This document shows, one piece after another, positions 20,201 through 27,364 of a stretch of DNA of 64,000 nt. The position numbers and the translations under genes were made by a program. The notes below the pieces were generated by a model. The model was not told the DNA's origin. It worked only from the letters and a program-made list of their open reading frames with translations, and did no database searches. Origin of the DNA: Anaerocolumna chitinilytica (lineage in GTDB: Bacteria > Bacillota > Clostridia > Lachnospirales > Lachnospiraceae); contig NZ_AP023368.1 in the NCBI RefSeq assembly GCF_014218355.1, positions 4,961,501-5,025,500 on the forward strand. The letters are read 5' to 3'. Each line of letters opens with the position of its first letter. Position 1 is the first letter of the stretch.

Positions 20201-20369
20201 CCATGGAGCCCGGAAACGCACTCCATTCTTTCTTGCTTAGCTCTGCCAAATCTTTTATCTGTTCTTTTAGAACTAAATATTCGGCACCGCTTATTTTCTC
20301 AACATTCTTCTCACGTAAAGCTGACAGGTGCCTTACCAGGCTTCCTATCCTCTCTTTTACCATAACCAT
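17226..20369 (-). CDS. GH38 alpha-mannosidase (large, 1047 aa)
   Basis: Second GH38 enzyme, of the longer bacterial type with an N-terminal beta-sandwich of about 230 residues. Numbering from the preferred start, HTHIDIAWLW is at 240-249 (zinc ligands His240 and probably Asp244), and Asp354 in WLPDVFGYS is the expected nucleophile. The start complementary to 20367-20369 is chosen because GGAGG lies 6 bp upstream; the frame runs 20 codons further but without a ribosome site. No signal peptide is seen. Its low similarity to the 825-residue GH38 suggests a different linkage preference. It is followed by the regulator gene. Confidence 0.92.
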   Translation of the reverse strand: MVMVKERIGSLVRHLSALREKNVEKISGAEYLVLKEQIKDLAELSKKEWSAFPGSMDLGGKDEYYYYRLQVKLPQSYEGQSVIFGLNNFGGVRWDTVNPQFRLYVNGQLRQGLDENHETVILEECARAGEEYNIILCVYTGKMHFHSILDARIAVRDREIEKYYYDVKVPYDVAGLMKEDEKESYEILLTLNESLNLLDFRKAYSPEFYESLAAAQAFLEKEFYEKRCNREKEEVWCVGHTHIDIAWLWTLETAKDKAVRSFSTVLRLMEEYPEYRFMSSQPHLYKAVKEREPAVYEEIKNRVEEGRWETEGGMFVEADCNLTGGESLVRQFVKGKSFFQKEFQKDNEVLWLPDVFGYSAALPQIMLKCGVRFFMTTKISWNEFNKMPYDTFNWIGIDGSKVLTHFVPASDYDKSLVSKNFFTTYNGMLEPSQVKGSWQRYQQKYLNSEVLMAYGYGDGGGGPTREMLEAGRRMEKGIPGCPVTKQATSNEFFHKLEKEVEGKKYLPEWNGELYLEYHRGTYTSMARNKKYNRKAEFLLHNIELFGAMDNKLNRTAYPKEQLDDLWEILLRNQFHDILPGSSIEEVYEVSKAEYEDLFSRGSILLKGAVDSLTDSIKAEKGAIVVYNPNGFLGTGYVLADTPNAADKGLVTDGENYLPYEKLADGRILFRAIKVPAAGYKTFALADGSTTETDLRITNDSMENSLIRITFNEKGQFLSVYDKENDREVLKPGECGNVIMSYEDRPHNWDAWDVNNYYTEKSWEIDNVTEMKVVERGSLRACMKVERKYLDSTITQYIYLCHDSKRIDIKTEIDWKQDHVFLKALFPVDIHSNEADYEIQYGNVTRPTHHNTSWDAARFEVCHHKWLDVHENNYGVSLLNDCKYGCHVHEGVIGLSLLKSATSPNPSADKEKHEFTYSLYPHKGDFRTGGTVKEAYELNNPLFADVKSKTEGNKPSVYSAAEIDNENVMLEVVKASEEMEENVQILRLYEYYNQRNEVNMTLPEEAEKVAICSMLEEEEKVIAVNTKHISFCIKPYEIVTLKIVYKQL

Positions 20370-20544
20370 AACAGCCCTCCATAAAAGTTGCATATAAACA
20401 AACCATACAGTATACACCAAATATATCATTTATATGCTATTTATATATTATTATATCATTATATTTCAAATAAACAACTATTATTTTATTTCGGTGTGTA
20501 TATACCTAGGAATAGTAATAACCTGGCGGTTTAGCTTTGCCGTC

Positions 20545-21924
20545 CTAGCTCATATGAATAGTAAATTTGTCACTAAAATAATGCTCCAGTTCTAAAACGG
20601 GCAGTTTGACCTGTTCCATTGTGTCCCTCTGCCTTATTGTTACTGTCCCATTTTCCAATGTATCATCATCAATAGTTACCGCATAGGGTGTTCCGATTAC
20701 ATCTCCTCTCCGGTATCGTTTCCCGATGGTTCCGGCATCATCATAAGAAACCATATATTTTCTTTTTAAACAATTATATAATTCAAGGGCTTTCTCACCA
20801 TGACGTTTTTTTATGAGGGGAAGTATATTAATCTTAATCGGTGCCAGAAAAGCCGGCAGCTTTAACACCTGCCTTGTATCCCCTTTCTCAAGCTCTTCCT
20901 CTTCCAATGTTTCAAACAATAAGGCAAGGACAATTCTATCCAGTCCATAGGTGGATTCTATAATAAACGGAATATATCTTTCCTTGGTTTCTTCATCAAA
21001 GTACTCTAAAACTTTTCCGGAGTACTCCTCATGCCTTTTAAGGTCAAAATCCGTCCGGTTATGAGTTCCGTTTATTTCACCCCAGCCAAAAGGAAAGAGA
21101 GATTCAATATCGCAAGCCGCCTTGGCATAGTGTGCAAGCTTTTCATGGTCATGATGCCTTAAATGTTCTCTCTGAATGCCTAAGAATTCAAAGAAGCCAA
21201 TACCATAGTCTTTAAAATACTCGTATAAGCCTTCATCCTCTCCCTTTTTGCAAAAAGTCTGATACTCCATCTGTTCAAACTCGATGGTCCGGAAGGTAAA
21301 ATTCCCAGGTGTAATTTCATTTCGGAAAGCCTTTCCGATCTGTCCGATACCAAAGGGCAGTCTGGTACGCATGGAACGCAGTACATTCAGAAAATTCACA
21401 TATTCTCCCTGAGCATTTTCAGGTCTGAGATATATCGTAGAGGCACTTTCTTTTGTAACACCTCTGTTGGTAGCAAACATAAGATTAAATTGCCTGATGT
21501 CCGTAAAGTCCGACTTACCGCATTTAGGACAGGGAATCTGCTTTTCTCTTATATAATGAATCATTTCCTCCTGCGTCATGGAATCGGCATTTACTTCCGT
21601 GGTAAATTCATTGATAAGATTATCTGCCCTATGTCTGGTCTTGCAGCTCTTGCAATCCAGCAGCGGATCTGAAAAACCTGCCAGATGACCGCTTGCTTCC
21701 CATACCGTAGGGTTCATGAGGATATCCGAATCCAATTCATAGCTGTTATCTCTGTTCTGAATAAAGTAATAACGCCAGGCATCCTTTATATTATTCTTAA
21801 GTCTTGTTCCGTAAGGACCATAGTCCCAGGTATTAGCGAGACCTCCGTAAATCTCGCTGCCTTTAAAAATAAATCCATACTGATTACAAAAAGCTGATAA
21901 ATCTTCCATAGTTAAATTCTTCAT
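20545..21924 (-). CDS. glyS: Glycyl-tRNA synthetase (single-chain class II)
   Basis: Charges tRNA-Gly; this is the dimeric alpha2 type rather than the GlyQ/GlyS tetramer. Visible family marks are GGLANTWDYGPYG near the N-terminus, a zinc-binding pair CKSC ... CPKC, the class II motif 2 region GIGQIGKAFRNEITPGN, and ESTYGLDRIVLALL as motif 3. Its C-terminal anticodon-binding domain starts near residue 360. The ATG complementary to 21922-21924 is preferred: AAAGGAG lies just upstream, and the longer frame would need a TTG. A T-box leader precedes it. Confidence 0.95.
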   Translation of the reverse strand: MKNLTMEDLSAFCNQYGFIFKGSEIYGGLANTWDYGPYGTRLKNNIKDAWRYYFIQNRDNSYELDSDILMNPTVWEASGHLAGFSDPLLDCKSCKTRHRADNLINEFTTEVNADSMTQEEMIHYIREKQIPCPKCGKSDFTDIRQFNLMFATNRGVTKESASTIYLRPENAQGEYVNFLNVLRSMRTRLPFGIGQIGKAFRNEITPGNFTFRTIEFEQMEYQTFCKKGEDEGLYEYFKDYGIGFFEFLGIQREHLRHHDHEKLAHYAKAACDIESLFPFGWGEINGTHNRTDFDLKRHEEYSGKVLEYFDEETKERYIPFIIESTYGLDRIVLALLFETLEEEELEKGDTRQVLKLPAFLAPIKINILPLIKKRHGEKALELYNCLKRKYMVSYDDAGTIGKRYRRGDVIGTPYAVTIDDDTLENGTVTIRQRDTMEQVKLPVLELEHYFSDKFTIHMS

Positions 21925-22066
21925 AGTGTCTCCTTTCAAATGTGTTTCAAGATTGGCCCAGTATTTTACAGGTTTAATCTTATGTGTGAATTATAAATTT
22001 GCTATTCACACTATCAGCAACTCAAATTTTACGAAACCGGAAGCTGCAAACCCTTGAATTTTGGAT

Positions 22067-22385
22067 AAAAAAAGCCCTAAGCAATCATTGATTGCTTAGG
22101 GCGAATGTAATCTATCCGCGGTACCACCTAAATTCAGGATAACCTGCACTTATTGACAGCACGAGTAGTATATACTTTATGCTGCTTTCCATGATAACGG
22201 TGGAAGTTTCCGTTGGTCTCTACTTAGGATTCCTGTTCAAGCCACAGCTTAAAGGTGCCTTCCCTGTACTTTCCTTAAAGATTCGCACCTGTGAACTCGT
22301 TTTCTGAATTCATCTCCATCTTCTCTCTGGAAGCAAAGTAACAGTTACTATTCCCTGTCATAGCCTTTTCGTATTGCGATTATAT
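22067..22385 (-). promoter_or_regulatory. T-box leader of glyS
   Basis: The conserved T-box AGGTGGTACCGCGG is at 22116-22129 (minus). A terminator with a perfect 13-bp stem (22074-22086 / 22090-22102) and a T7 tract follows at 22067-22073. An AGAGAGAAG kink-turn-like stretch near 22321-22331 marks stem I. Uncharged tRNA-Gly should prevent termination. A GGA triplet near the 3' side of stem I is a possible specifier, but I could not fix it. Confidence 0.92.
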
Positions 22386-22491
22386 TAGCATATTCCATTG
22401 GTTAAAGCAAGAAATAATTGGTCTCAGATTATTAATTTGAATCTAGATTTTTTATAGTCTGCTTCCGTATATTCAGAAAAGAAACCGTCCA

Positions 22492-23016
22492 CTAATTGCC
22501 GGAGGGTGCACCAGTCCAGGTCAGGCCCTGAAAATCCTTTAGAAATCGTACCAGAAATTGCAGTTCCTGAGTATTATACCGCTTTAAGAATTCATAGAAT
22601 TCACCATCAAATTTTTGGTGCAGGGACCTATGCAGTTCATATAATTCCTTTCCGGAGGAAGTAAGATAAAACACTGCTTCTTTTTTATTGTCCGGCAAAG
22701 GAACTTTTACAATTAATTCTGACGAAAGAAGTTTTCTGATATTTTTTGAAACAGTGCCTTTGGGAATATCCGTTTTCTTTGTAATCGTAATACTGTTAAC
22801 CGGCTGAAACCGCCCGATTGCATCTAAGATATGAAGGGTTATCATCGATAACTCTTTTGCAGTCTTTGATAATAAAGTATTTGAACAGTTCAAAAGCATC
22901 CATTGCTTTTCCGCATCCATATCCGACTGATGCCTGGTTACAGCGTCATAAAGGAGCTGTTCAATCTCTTTCATGAGATTTTCTAATTTCGTATCATTGT
23001 CTGTAATGTTTTTCAT
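22492..23016 (-). CDS. MarR-family transcriptional regulator
   Basis: A 174-residue winged-helix regulator. The recognition part is visible as SITITKKTDIPKGTVSKNI followed by RKLLSSELI and the wing PLPDNKKEAVFYLTSSG. Divergent from the small Cys-rich peptide gene at 23150. The intergenic region has two GTTTC..GGAAAC palindromes, the expected autoregulatory operators. AGGAGAG precedes the start. Confidence 0.88.
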   Translation of the reverse strand: MKNITDNDTKLENLMKEIEQLLYDAVTRHQSDMDAEKQWMLLNCSNTLLSKTAKELSMITLHILDAIGRFQPVNSITITKKTDIPKGTVSKNIRKLLSSELIVKVPLPDNKKEAVFYLTSSGKELYELHRSLHQKFDGEFYEFLKRYNTQELQFLVRFLKDFQGLTWTGAPSGN

Positions 23017-23049
23017 GGTTTACTCTCCTGCCCCAAGATCTTTGCTTTT

Positions 23050-23123
23050 AGTATACCAGATTTTTGTTTCAAGGAAACTATTGACGCTTATTATTTATCA
23101 TGATATTATAGTTTCCAGGAAAC
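23050..23123. promoter_or_regulatory. Divergent promoter region with twin palindromic operators
   Basis: Operator 1 GTTTCAAGGAAAC is at 23066-23078 and operator 2 GTTTCCAGGAAAC at 23111-23123. Between them lies a plus-strand promoter, TTGACG (23081-23086), 17 bp, TATTAT (23104-23109). On the minus strand a -10 TATACT (23050-23055) faces the MarR gene, with its -35 position inside operator 1. Repressor binding would block both directions. Confidence 0.75.
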
Positions 23124-23149
23124 AATAATACATATGAAAGGAAGATTAT

Positions 23150-23317
23150 ATGAACGATAAAGTCAACCCCAATTGCCCCTGCCCTAAAACAAAATGCAAA
23201 TACCACGGACACTGCATGGAATGCAGGAAGCAGCACAATGGCAAACCCTTCTGTTCCTCAACAGGGCTTAAGAAAAGGATAGCCGACTTACTATTTAACA
23301 GCTCAAAGACGAAGTAG
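23150..23317 (+). CDS. Small Cys-rich protein (55 aa)
   Basis: Short gene with a clear ribosome site (AAAGGAAG, 5 bp spacing). The 55-residue product has seven Cys and two His, arranged CPCPKTKCKYHGHCMECRKQH near residues 9-29 and a further Cys at 35. That pattern is seen in small Firmicutes proteins of unknown role and suggests metal or redox binding. It is transcribed divergently from the MarR gene from a promoter flanked by that regulator's likely operators, so it is probably its target. Function unknown. Confidence 0.75.
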   Translation: MNDKVNPNCPCPKTKCKYHGHCMECRKQHNGKPFCSSTGLKKRIADLLFNSSKTK

Positions 23318-23332
23318 AACATAGCACATTGC

Positions 23333-24439
23333 CTATTTTTTATTATTTTTATCCTTAACACAGTCTTCCGGATTAAGCTTAATCAACTTCCATTCACCGT
23401 CTCCTTCCCTTTGATACTGGGCAATTTCAATGTCTGTACCATTGGTGAGCTGGTAAAATACTATAAGATAATCCTTTCCGTCCTTGCCGTGAAAGGAGAT
23501 GTTTTTTATGTAGCCTTCCTGTTTTATGGGGTACATCTTATCTATCATATCGCACCAGTCCCCATATTTTACTTTTACGTAAATTTCTCCATCGTAAGCC
23601 CAGCCGTGATAAGGTGCACATAAATAATCCTCACCATGAAATTCCAGATTGGAGATTTTATATAGGCCATCTTCTTTCTGAAGGTCTATAAATCCATAAT
23701 AATACGCGAAGACCCCTTGGCTTTTCTCCGTTCCCTCTATGGTTTCCAGCTCTACAAAATAACGCAGTGTGTCGTCTTTCCTGTCATAAACCGGTACACT
23801 GTGATACTTCAACAAGCTGGTATGCAGGATGTTTTTAAAGGTCTTAAGATACTTCTTGTAAGATAATCTATCCTGATAAGCTTTGGTAAGAAAGTTATAA
23901 GCTATCGGATAGGGTATCTGGCTCTCTCCAAGGGTTCCGCAGCCCGCAGCTTTTCCTTTCTCCAGATATGCCGCCTCACGCAGGATACTGAAATAATTCA
24001 AAATAGTATCCTCCGGGCTTTGAAAAAAGGAGGCCGGAAGTTCAACCTTCGATGGTTTTTCTGAATAATATTGTTCTATCTGTTGATAATGATAGCGATT
24101 ATTCAGCGCCGGCAGCTTTGAGGGCCTGAAATACGTCTCGGTATCCACCTCTTCCTTAGCTTCCTCCCCTGCTTTTCTCACAATATCGGTACTCCAGCTA
24201 TCCACCGCATCTGCACTCCCGGTATCTTTAACGCTCTCATCCGTAATCGTAAGGGAATCCGCTGTCCTGTCCGCCGTATAAAAGGCTCCTCCCATAACCA
24301 ATTCCGGAATCCTCCTATCACTCCGTGATATTCCTATAAACCCAAAGCATACAATAAGCACCGCAATTGTAAATAACGGTATCATTAATATTAACTTTTT
24401 CAAGATTCCTTCCGCTGGTCTTCTCATCAAAACAACCAT
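23333..24439 (-). CDS. Hypothetical single-pass membrane protein
   Basis: A 368-residue protein I do not recognise. Residues 15-37 form one hydrophobic helix (LILMIPLFTIAVLIVCFGFIG), followed by an acidic, Ser/Thr-rich stretch to about 100 and a globular extracytoplasmic part with many aromatic residues. No enzyme motif is evident. It could be an anchored lipoprotein-like or envelope stress protein; that is only a guess. The stop codon lies 16 bp from the convergent small Cys-rich gene. Confidence 0.7.
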   Translation of the reverse strand: MVVLMRRPAEGILKKLILMIPLFTIAVLIVCFGFIGISRSDRRIPELVMGGAFYTADRTADSLTITDESVKDTGSADAVDSWSTDIVRKAGEEAKEEVDTETYFRPSKLPALNNRYHYQQIEQYYSEKPSKVELPASFFQSPEDTILNYFSILREAAYLEKGKAAGCGTLGESQIPYPIAYNFLTKAYQDRLSYKKYLKTFKNILHTSLLKYHSVPVYDRKDDTLRYFVELETIEGTEKSQGVFAYYYGFIDLQKEDGLYKISNLEFHGEDYLCAPYHGWAYDGEIYVKVKYGDWCDMIDKMYPIKQEGYIKNISFHGKDGKDYLIVFYQLTNGTDIEIAQYQREGDGEWKLIKLNPEDCVKDKNNKK

Positions 24440-24645
24440 GTTCTTTCCAATACACTTTATGTTTCATGTTAAGGATTCCCTATACACAAAACAGTATATC
24501 TTCTTTCTTCAACATATGATATCCCTCGCACTTTCATGCAATGATATAATCCATGCTATAAGTATCAAAAGCTTTTCTTTTGATATGCTCCCCTTATGGT
24601 AGACAGTTAAAATAATAAAACTGTTATCATAGGAGGAGCATTTTC

Positions 24646-25332
24646 ATGTCTAGGGAAAAATTCAGTAAAGAATTAAAACTTGAAGCAATAAAGGAGTATG
24701 TTTCAGGAGGAATATCATTATATAAGCTTGCCCAAAAGTATGGTTCAGGTTTTAAGACTGTTCAGAGATGGTATGATAATTATCAGAAGTTTGGAGAAGA
24801 AGCTTTTGAAGGAACTCATCACAGTCCGAATTATTCTGCAGACTTTAAGAAGCAGGTGGTTAATGAATATTTAGCAGGCGGCACATCTTATAAAGAGGTG
24901 GCATTGAAATACGGAATTTATGCACCAACTACTGTACTTAAATGGGTTAAGCAGTATAATAATCATGTAGAACTTACCGATTCTCGATTAGAAGGAGTGT
25001 TTCACATGGTTAATGGCAATGGCCGCAAAACAACACTGGAAGAAAAAACTAAAATCGTAGAGGATTGCACTCAGAATCAATATAATTATGCAGAGACTGC
25101 TAAGAAATATGATGTTTCTTATCAACAGGTTTATTCCTGGGTACATCGCTATAAGGAAAAGGGATTAAGTGGCTTAGCTGACCGACGAGGAAAAAAGAAG
25201 CCAGAAGAAGAAATGACGGAACTTGATAAACTGCGACTAGAGAACCGAATGCTGAAGGCTCAAGCGATAAATCAGCAGATGGAGATAGATTTCTTAAAAA
25301 AACTCGAAGAAGTCGAGAGGAGGCGATTTTAG
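24646..25332 (+). CDS. IS3-family transposase OrfA
   Basis: A 228-residue DNA-binding subunit with repeated helix-turn-helix units, visible as GGISLYKLAQKYGSGFKTVQ, GGTSYKEVALKYGI and NYAETAKKYDVSYQQVYSWV. A C-terminal leucine-rich helix (LDKLRLENRMLKAQAINQQM) is the usual dimerisation region. A strong GGAGGAG site precedes the ATG. Near its end, an A7 run at 25296-25302 (A AAA AAA in frame) is a classic -1 slippery site giving the OrfAB fusion. Confidence 0.92.
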   Translation: MSREKFSKELKLEAIKEYVSGGISLYKLAQKYGSGFKTVQRWYDNYQKFGEEAFEGTHHSPNYSADFKKQVVNEYLAGGTSYKEVALKYGIYAPTTVLKWVKQYNNHVELTDSRLEGVFHMVNGNGRKTTLEEKTKIVEDCTQNQYNYAETAKKYDVSYQQVYSWVHRYKEKGLSGLADRRGKKKPEEEMTELDKLRLENRMLKAQAINQQMEIDFLKKLEEVERRRF

Positions 25333-25376
25333 AAAAAAAACAGCACATAGCAACTTATTATGCAATCCAAGAACTC

Positions 25377-26237
25377 TTGGCAGAAGGAAAAGGATATTCT
25401 CTTTCTTCACTATGTCAGTTAGGGAAAATAAGCCGTTCTGCTTATTATAAATGGTTGAACCACGAAGATAACCCAAATGATAAGCTAAACAAAGAGCTGG
25501 CAGAACGCATTGAGGCAATTCATGACAAACATCCCGATATGGGTTATCGCAGAATCCGTGATTCACTTGAGCATGATGATAATATCAATGTCAATGATAA
25601 AAGAGTACTTCGTATATGCAGGAAGAAAAAGATCCGATCAAACTTAAAATATCGGAACAATGGTTGCACAAAATCAGCGGCTGATCCTGCTTATACGGCT
25701 GAAAATATCCTGAACCGTGAATTTAACGCTGGCAGCTCCAATGAAAAATGGGTAACTGATGTCACTGAATTTAAGTATGGGACAAGCATTGATCACATAC
25801 GTAAACTATATTTAAGTGTAATACTTGATCTTTGCGACCGTCGTCCTGTTGCCTATATTATTAATGATCATAATGATAATAAACTTGTATTTGACACGTT
25901 TGACGATGCTCTCGTTGCTAATCCCGGAGCACATCCTCTGCTTCATAGCGATCGTGGGTATCAGTATACCTCTAAAGTATTTCATCAAAAGCTGGTCGAT
26001 GCTGGCATGACACAAAGTATGTCCCGTGTCGCACACTGTATAGATAATGGTCCAATGGAAGGATTCTGGGGAATCCTCAAACGAGAGATGTATTACGGTA
26101 AGAAATTCCATACCAGAGAAGCACTTGTTAATGCAATCACTGAATATATGGATTATTACACAAATAAACGACCTCAAAGAAAGTTAGGGGTATTAACGCC
26201 AATGGAATATCACCAAAAACTATTATTAGCTGCATGA
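25377..26237 (+). CDS. IS3-family transposase OrfB (DDE integrase)
   Basis: Catalytic half of the transposase, expected to be made mainly as an OrfAB fusion. The frame is open upstream through the A7 slippery run at 25296-25302, so the TTG at 25377 is only a possible internal start. An N-terminal HTH_21-like region is followed by the rve core. WVTDVTEFKY carries the first Asp, LHSDRGYQYTS the second, and the Glu is in MEGFWGILKRE. The K/RPQRKLG...TPMEYH end is typical. The gene appears complete. Confidence 0.92.
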   Translation: MAEGKGYSLSSLCQLGKISRSAYYKWLNHEDNPNDKLNKELAERIEAIHDKHPDMGYRRIRDSLEHDDNINVNDKRVLRICRKKKIRSNLKYRNNGCTKSAADPAYTAENILNREFNAGSSNEKWVTDVTEFKYGTSIDHIRKLYLSVILDLCDRRPVAYIINDHNDNKLVFDTFDDALVANPGAHPLLHSDRGYQYTSKVFHQKLVDAGMTQSMSRVAHCIDNGPMEGFWGILKREMYYGKKFHTREALVNAITEYMDYYTNKRPQRKLGVLTPMEYHQKLLLAA

Positions 26238-26240
26238 AAA

Positions 26241-26265
26241 ATGCTGCCCTTTCATTGGGCAGCAT
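26241..26265 (+). terminator. Terminator of the IS3 element
   Basis: Perfect ATGCTGCCC/GGGCAGCAT stem with a 7-nt loop immediately after the transposase stop. An AT-rich tract with TTTTTTG follows. Confidence 0.7.
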
Positions 26266-26332
26266 ATCAAAAAAATTTTTTGTTTTTTCAATTGTCTACT
26301 TGACGGGAAGCACACCATTTAATACGTTCACA

Positions 26333-26409
26333 GGCAATTTATACAAAGCAGAAAGAACTCCTGAGCCTTGGAACCAGCGAAGGAGTCTTTCTGCTTTGTA
26401 TAAATTGCC
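26333..26409. repeat. Long near-perfect inverted repeat beside the IS element
   Basis: Left arm 26333-26362 (starting GGCAATTTATACAAAGCAG) and right arm 26381-26409 are reverse complements apart from one extra A. The loop has 18 nt. No U-tract is present on either strand, so it is not a standard terminator. It lies between the IS end and the promoter of the reductase gene. It may be a small non-autonomous element or a recombination hotspot. Confidence 0.75.
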
Positions 26410-26458
26410 GTCCCATTGTGAAAGACTAACCTTTTAAACATACGATAAAGCGACGCCA

Positions 26459-26487
26459 TTGCATTCCATGAATTTTTCCGATATAAT
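26459..26487 (+). promoter_or_regulatory. Promoter of the YmfI-like reductase gene
   Basis: TTGCAT (26459-26464), 17 bp spacing and TATAAT (26482-26487) on the plus strand, about 70 bp ahead of the start codon. Confidence 0.65.
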
Positions 26488-26498
26488 GCAAGGGAGTA

Positions 26499-26527
26499 GT
26501 ACAACAGATATAAATCATCTGTTGTAC
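26499..26527 (+). promoter_or_regulatory. Perfect 11-bp inverted repeat in the 5' leader
   Basis: GTACAACAGAT and ATCTGTTGTAC are separated by 7 nt and begin just after the expected transcription start. This could be an operator or a leader hairpin. Confidence 0.6.
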
Positions 26528-26558
26528 CGGATTAAAACTAACTGTTCCGGGAGGGTTT

Positions 26559-27290
26559 ATGAATTCCAAAACTGTATTGATAACCGGTGCCTCCAGAGGT
26601 ATCGGAAAAGCTATTGCCTTACGCTTTGCAAAGGAAGGCTTTCGTATTGCCATCACCTGTAAAAACAGCAAAAGCGAACTGCTCCGCACAAAAGCAGAAA
26701 TCGAAAGCATGGGTTCCCCCTGCTTGGCTTACGTTGGTGATATGGGCAGCTATCCTGCAGTGAAGGAACTCTTTTCGTTAATCACTAAGACTTTTGGCTC
26801 GGTGCACATATTAGTGAACAATGCCGGCATCTCCCATATAGGCTTATTTACAGAAACAGATCCCACTGTCTGGAATACTATTATCAACTCCAATTTAACT
26901 TCGGTCTATAACTGCTGCCATCAGACCGTACCGGATATGGTAAGAGCCAAGTCAGGCAAAATCATTAATATTTCCTCCGTCTGGGGCGTCTGCGGTGCAT
27001 CCTGTGAAGTAGCCTATTCCGCTTCCAAGGGCGGCATGAATGCCTTTACCAAAGCGCTTGCAAAGGAACTTGCACCAAGTAATATACAGGTAAATGCCAT
27101 AGCCTGCGGTGCAATAGATACCTCTATGAATTCTTTTCTTTCAAAAGCAGACAAAGAGTCTCTGACAGAAGAAATACCTGCAAACCGGCTGGGAAAGGCT
27201 GAAGAAGTGGCGGAACTTACCTGGCAGTTAGCCGCCGGAAATGATTATCTGAACGGACAAGTGATTGCACTGGATGGAGCATGGATCTAA
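26559..27290 (+). CDS. SDR-family reductase, YmfI-like (EF-P 5-aminopentanone reductase candidate)
   Basis: A 243-residue NAD(P)-dependent short-chain reductase. The cofactor motif TGASRGIG is near residues 9-16, NNAG near 88-91, the catalytic Ser in NISSVWG, and YxxxK in AYSASK. The run SSVWGVCGASCEVAYS is much closer to the YmfI type, which reduces the 5-aminopentanone group on elongation factor P in Bacillus subtilis, than to FabG. No fatty-acid genes are nearby. FabG-like activity on another ketone cannot be excluded. The GGGAGG ribosome site is strong. Confidence 0.8.
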   Translation: MNSKTVLITGASRGIGKAIALRFAKEGFRIAITCKNSKSELLRTKAEIESMGSPCLAYVGDMGSYPAVKELFSLITKTFGSVHILVNNAGISHIGLFTETDPTVWNTIINSNLTSVYNCCHQTVPDMVRAKSGKIINISSVWGVCGASCEVAYSASKGGMNAFTKALAKELAPSNIQVNAIACGAIDTSMNSFLSKADKESLTEEIPANRLGKAEEVAELTWQLAAGNDYLNGQVIALDGAWI

Positions 27291-27302
27291 TAAACTATCA
27301 AA

Positions 27303-27350
27303 AAGAGGGTCCAATTATCACTAAAACTTTGTGATAATATGAACCCTCTT
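27303..27350. terminator. Bidirectional terminator between reductase gene and ptsI
   Basis: AAGAGGGT...ACCCTCTT with an inner ATTATCAC/GTGATAAT pair lies between convergent genes. It can serve the reductase gene and the fructose operon. Confidence 0.8.
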
Positions 27351-27364
27351 AATCATTAATTCCA

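Larger units (their letters stand above)
24599..26299 (+). mobile_element. IS3-family insertion sequence
   Basis: Two overlapping-frame transposase genes lie between imperfect terminal inverted repeats. The left end starts GTAGACAGTTAAAATAATAA at 24599; the right end, read inwards from 26299, starts GTAGACAATTGAAAAAACAA. The element is about 1.7 kb. No matching target duplication is visible directly outside these ends, so the insertion may be old, or the true ends may differ by a few bases. Both genes look intact. Confidence 0.85.

Noticed and set aside
23146..23361. Minus-strand 71-codon frame opposite the Cys-rich peptide gene
   Set aside because: The plus-strand gene has a promoter, ribosome site and recognisable Cys pattern. 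The minus frame has none of these.
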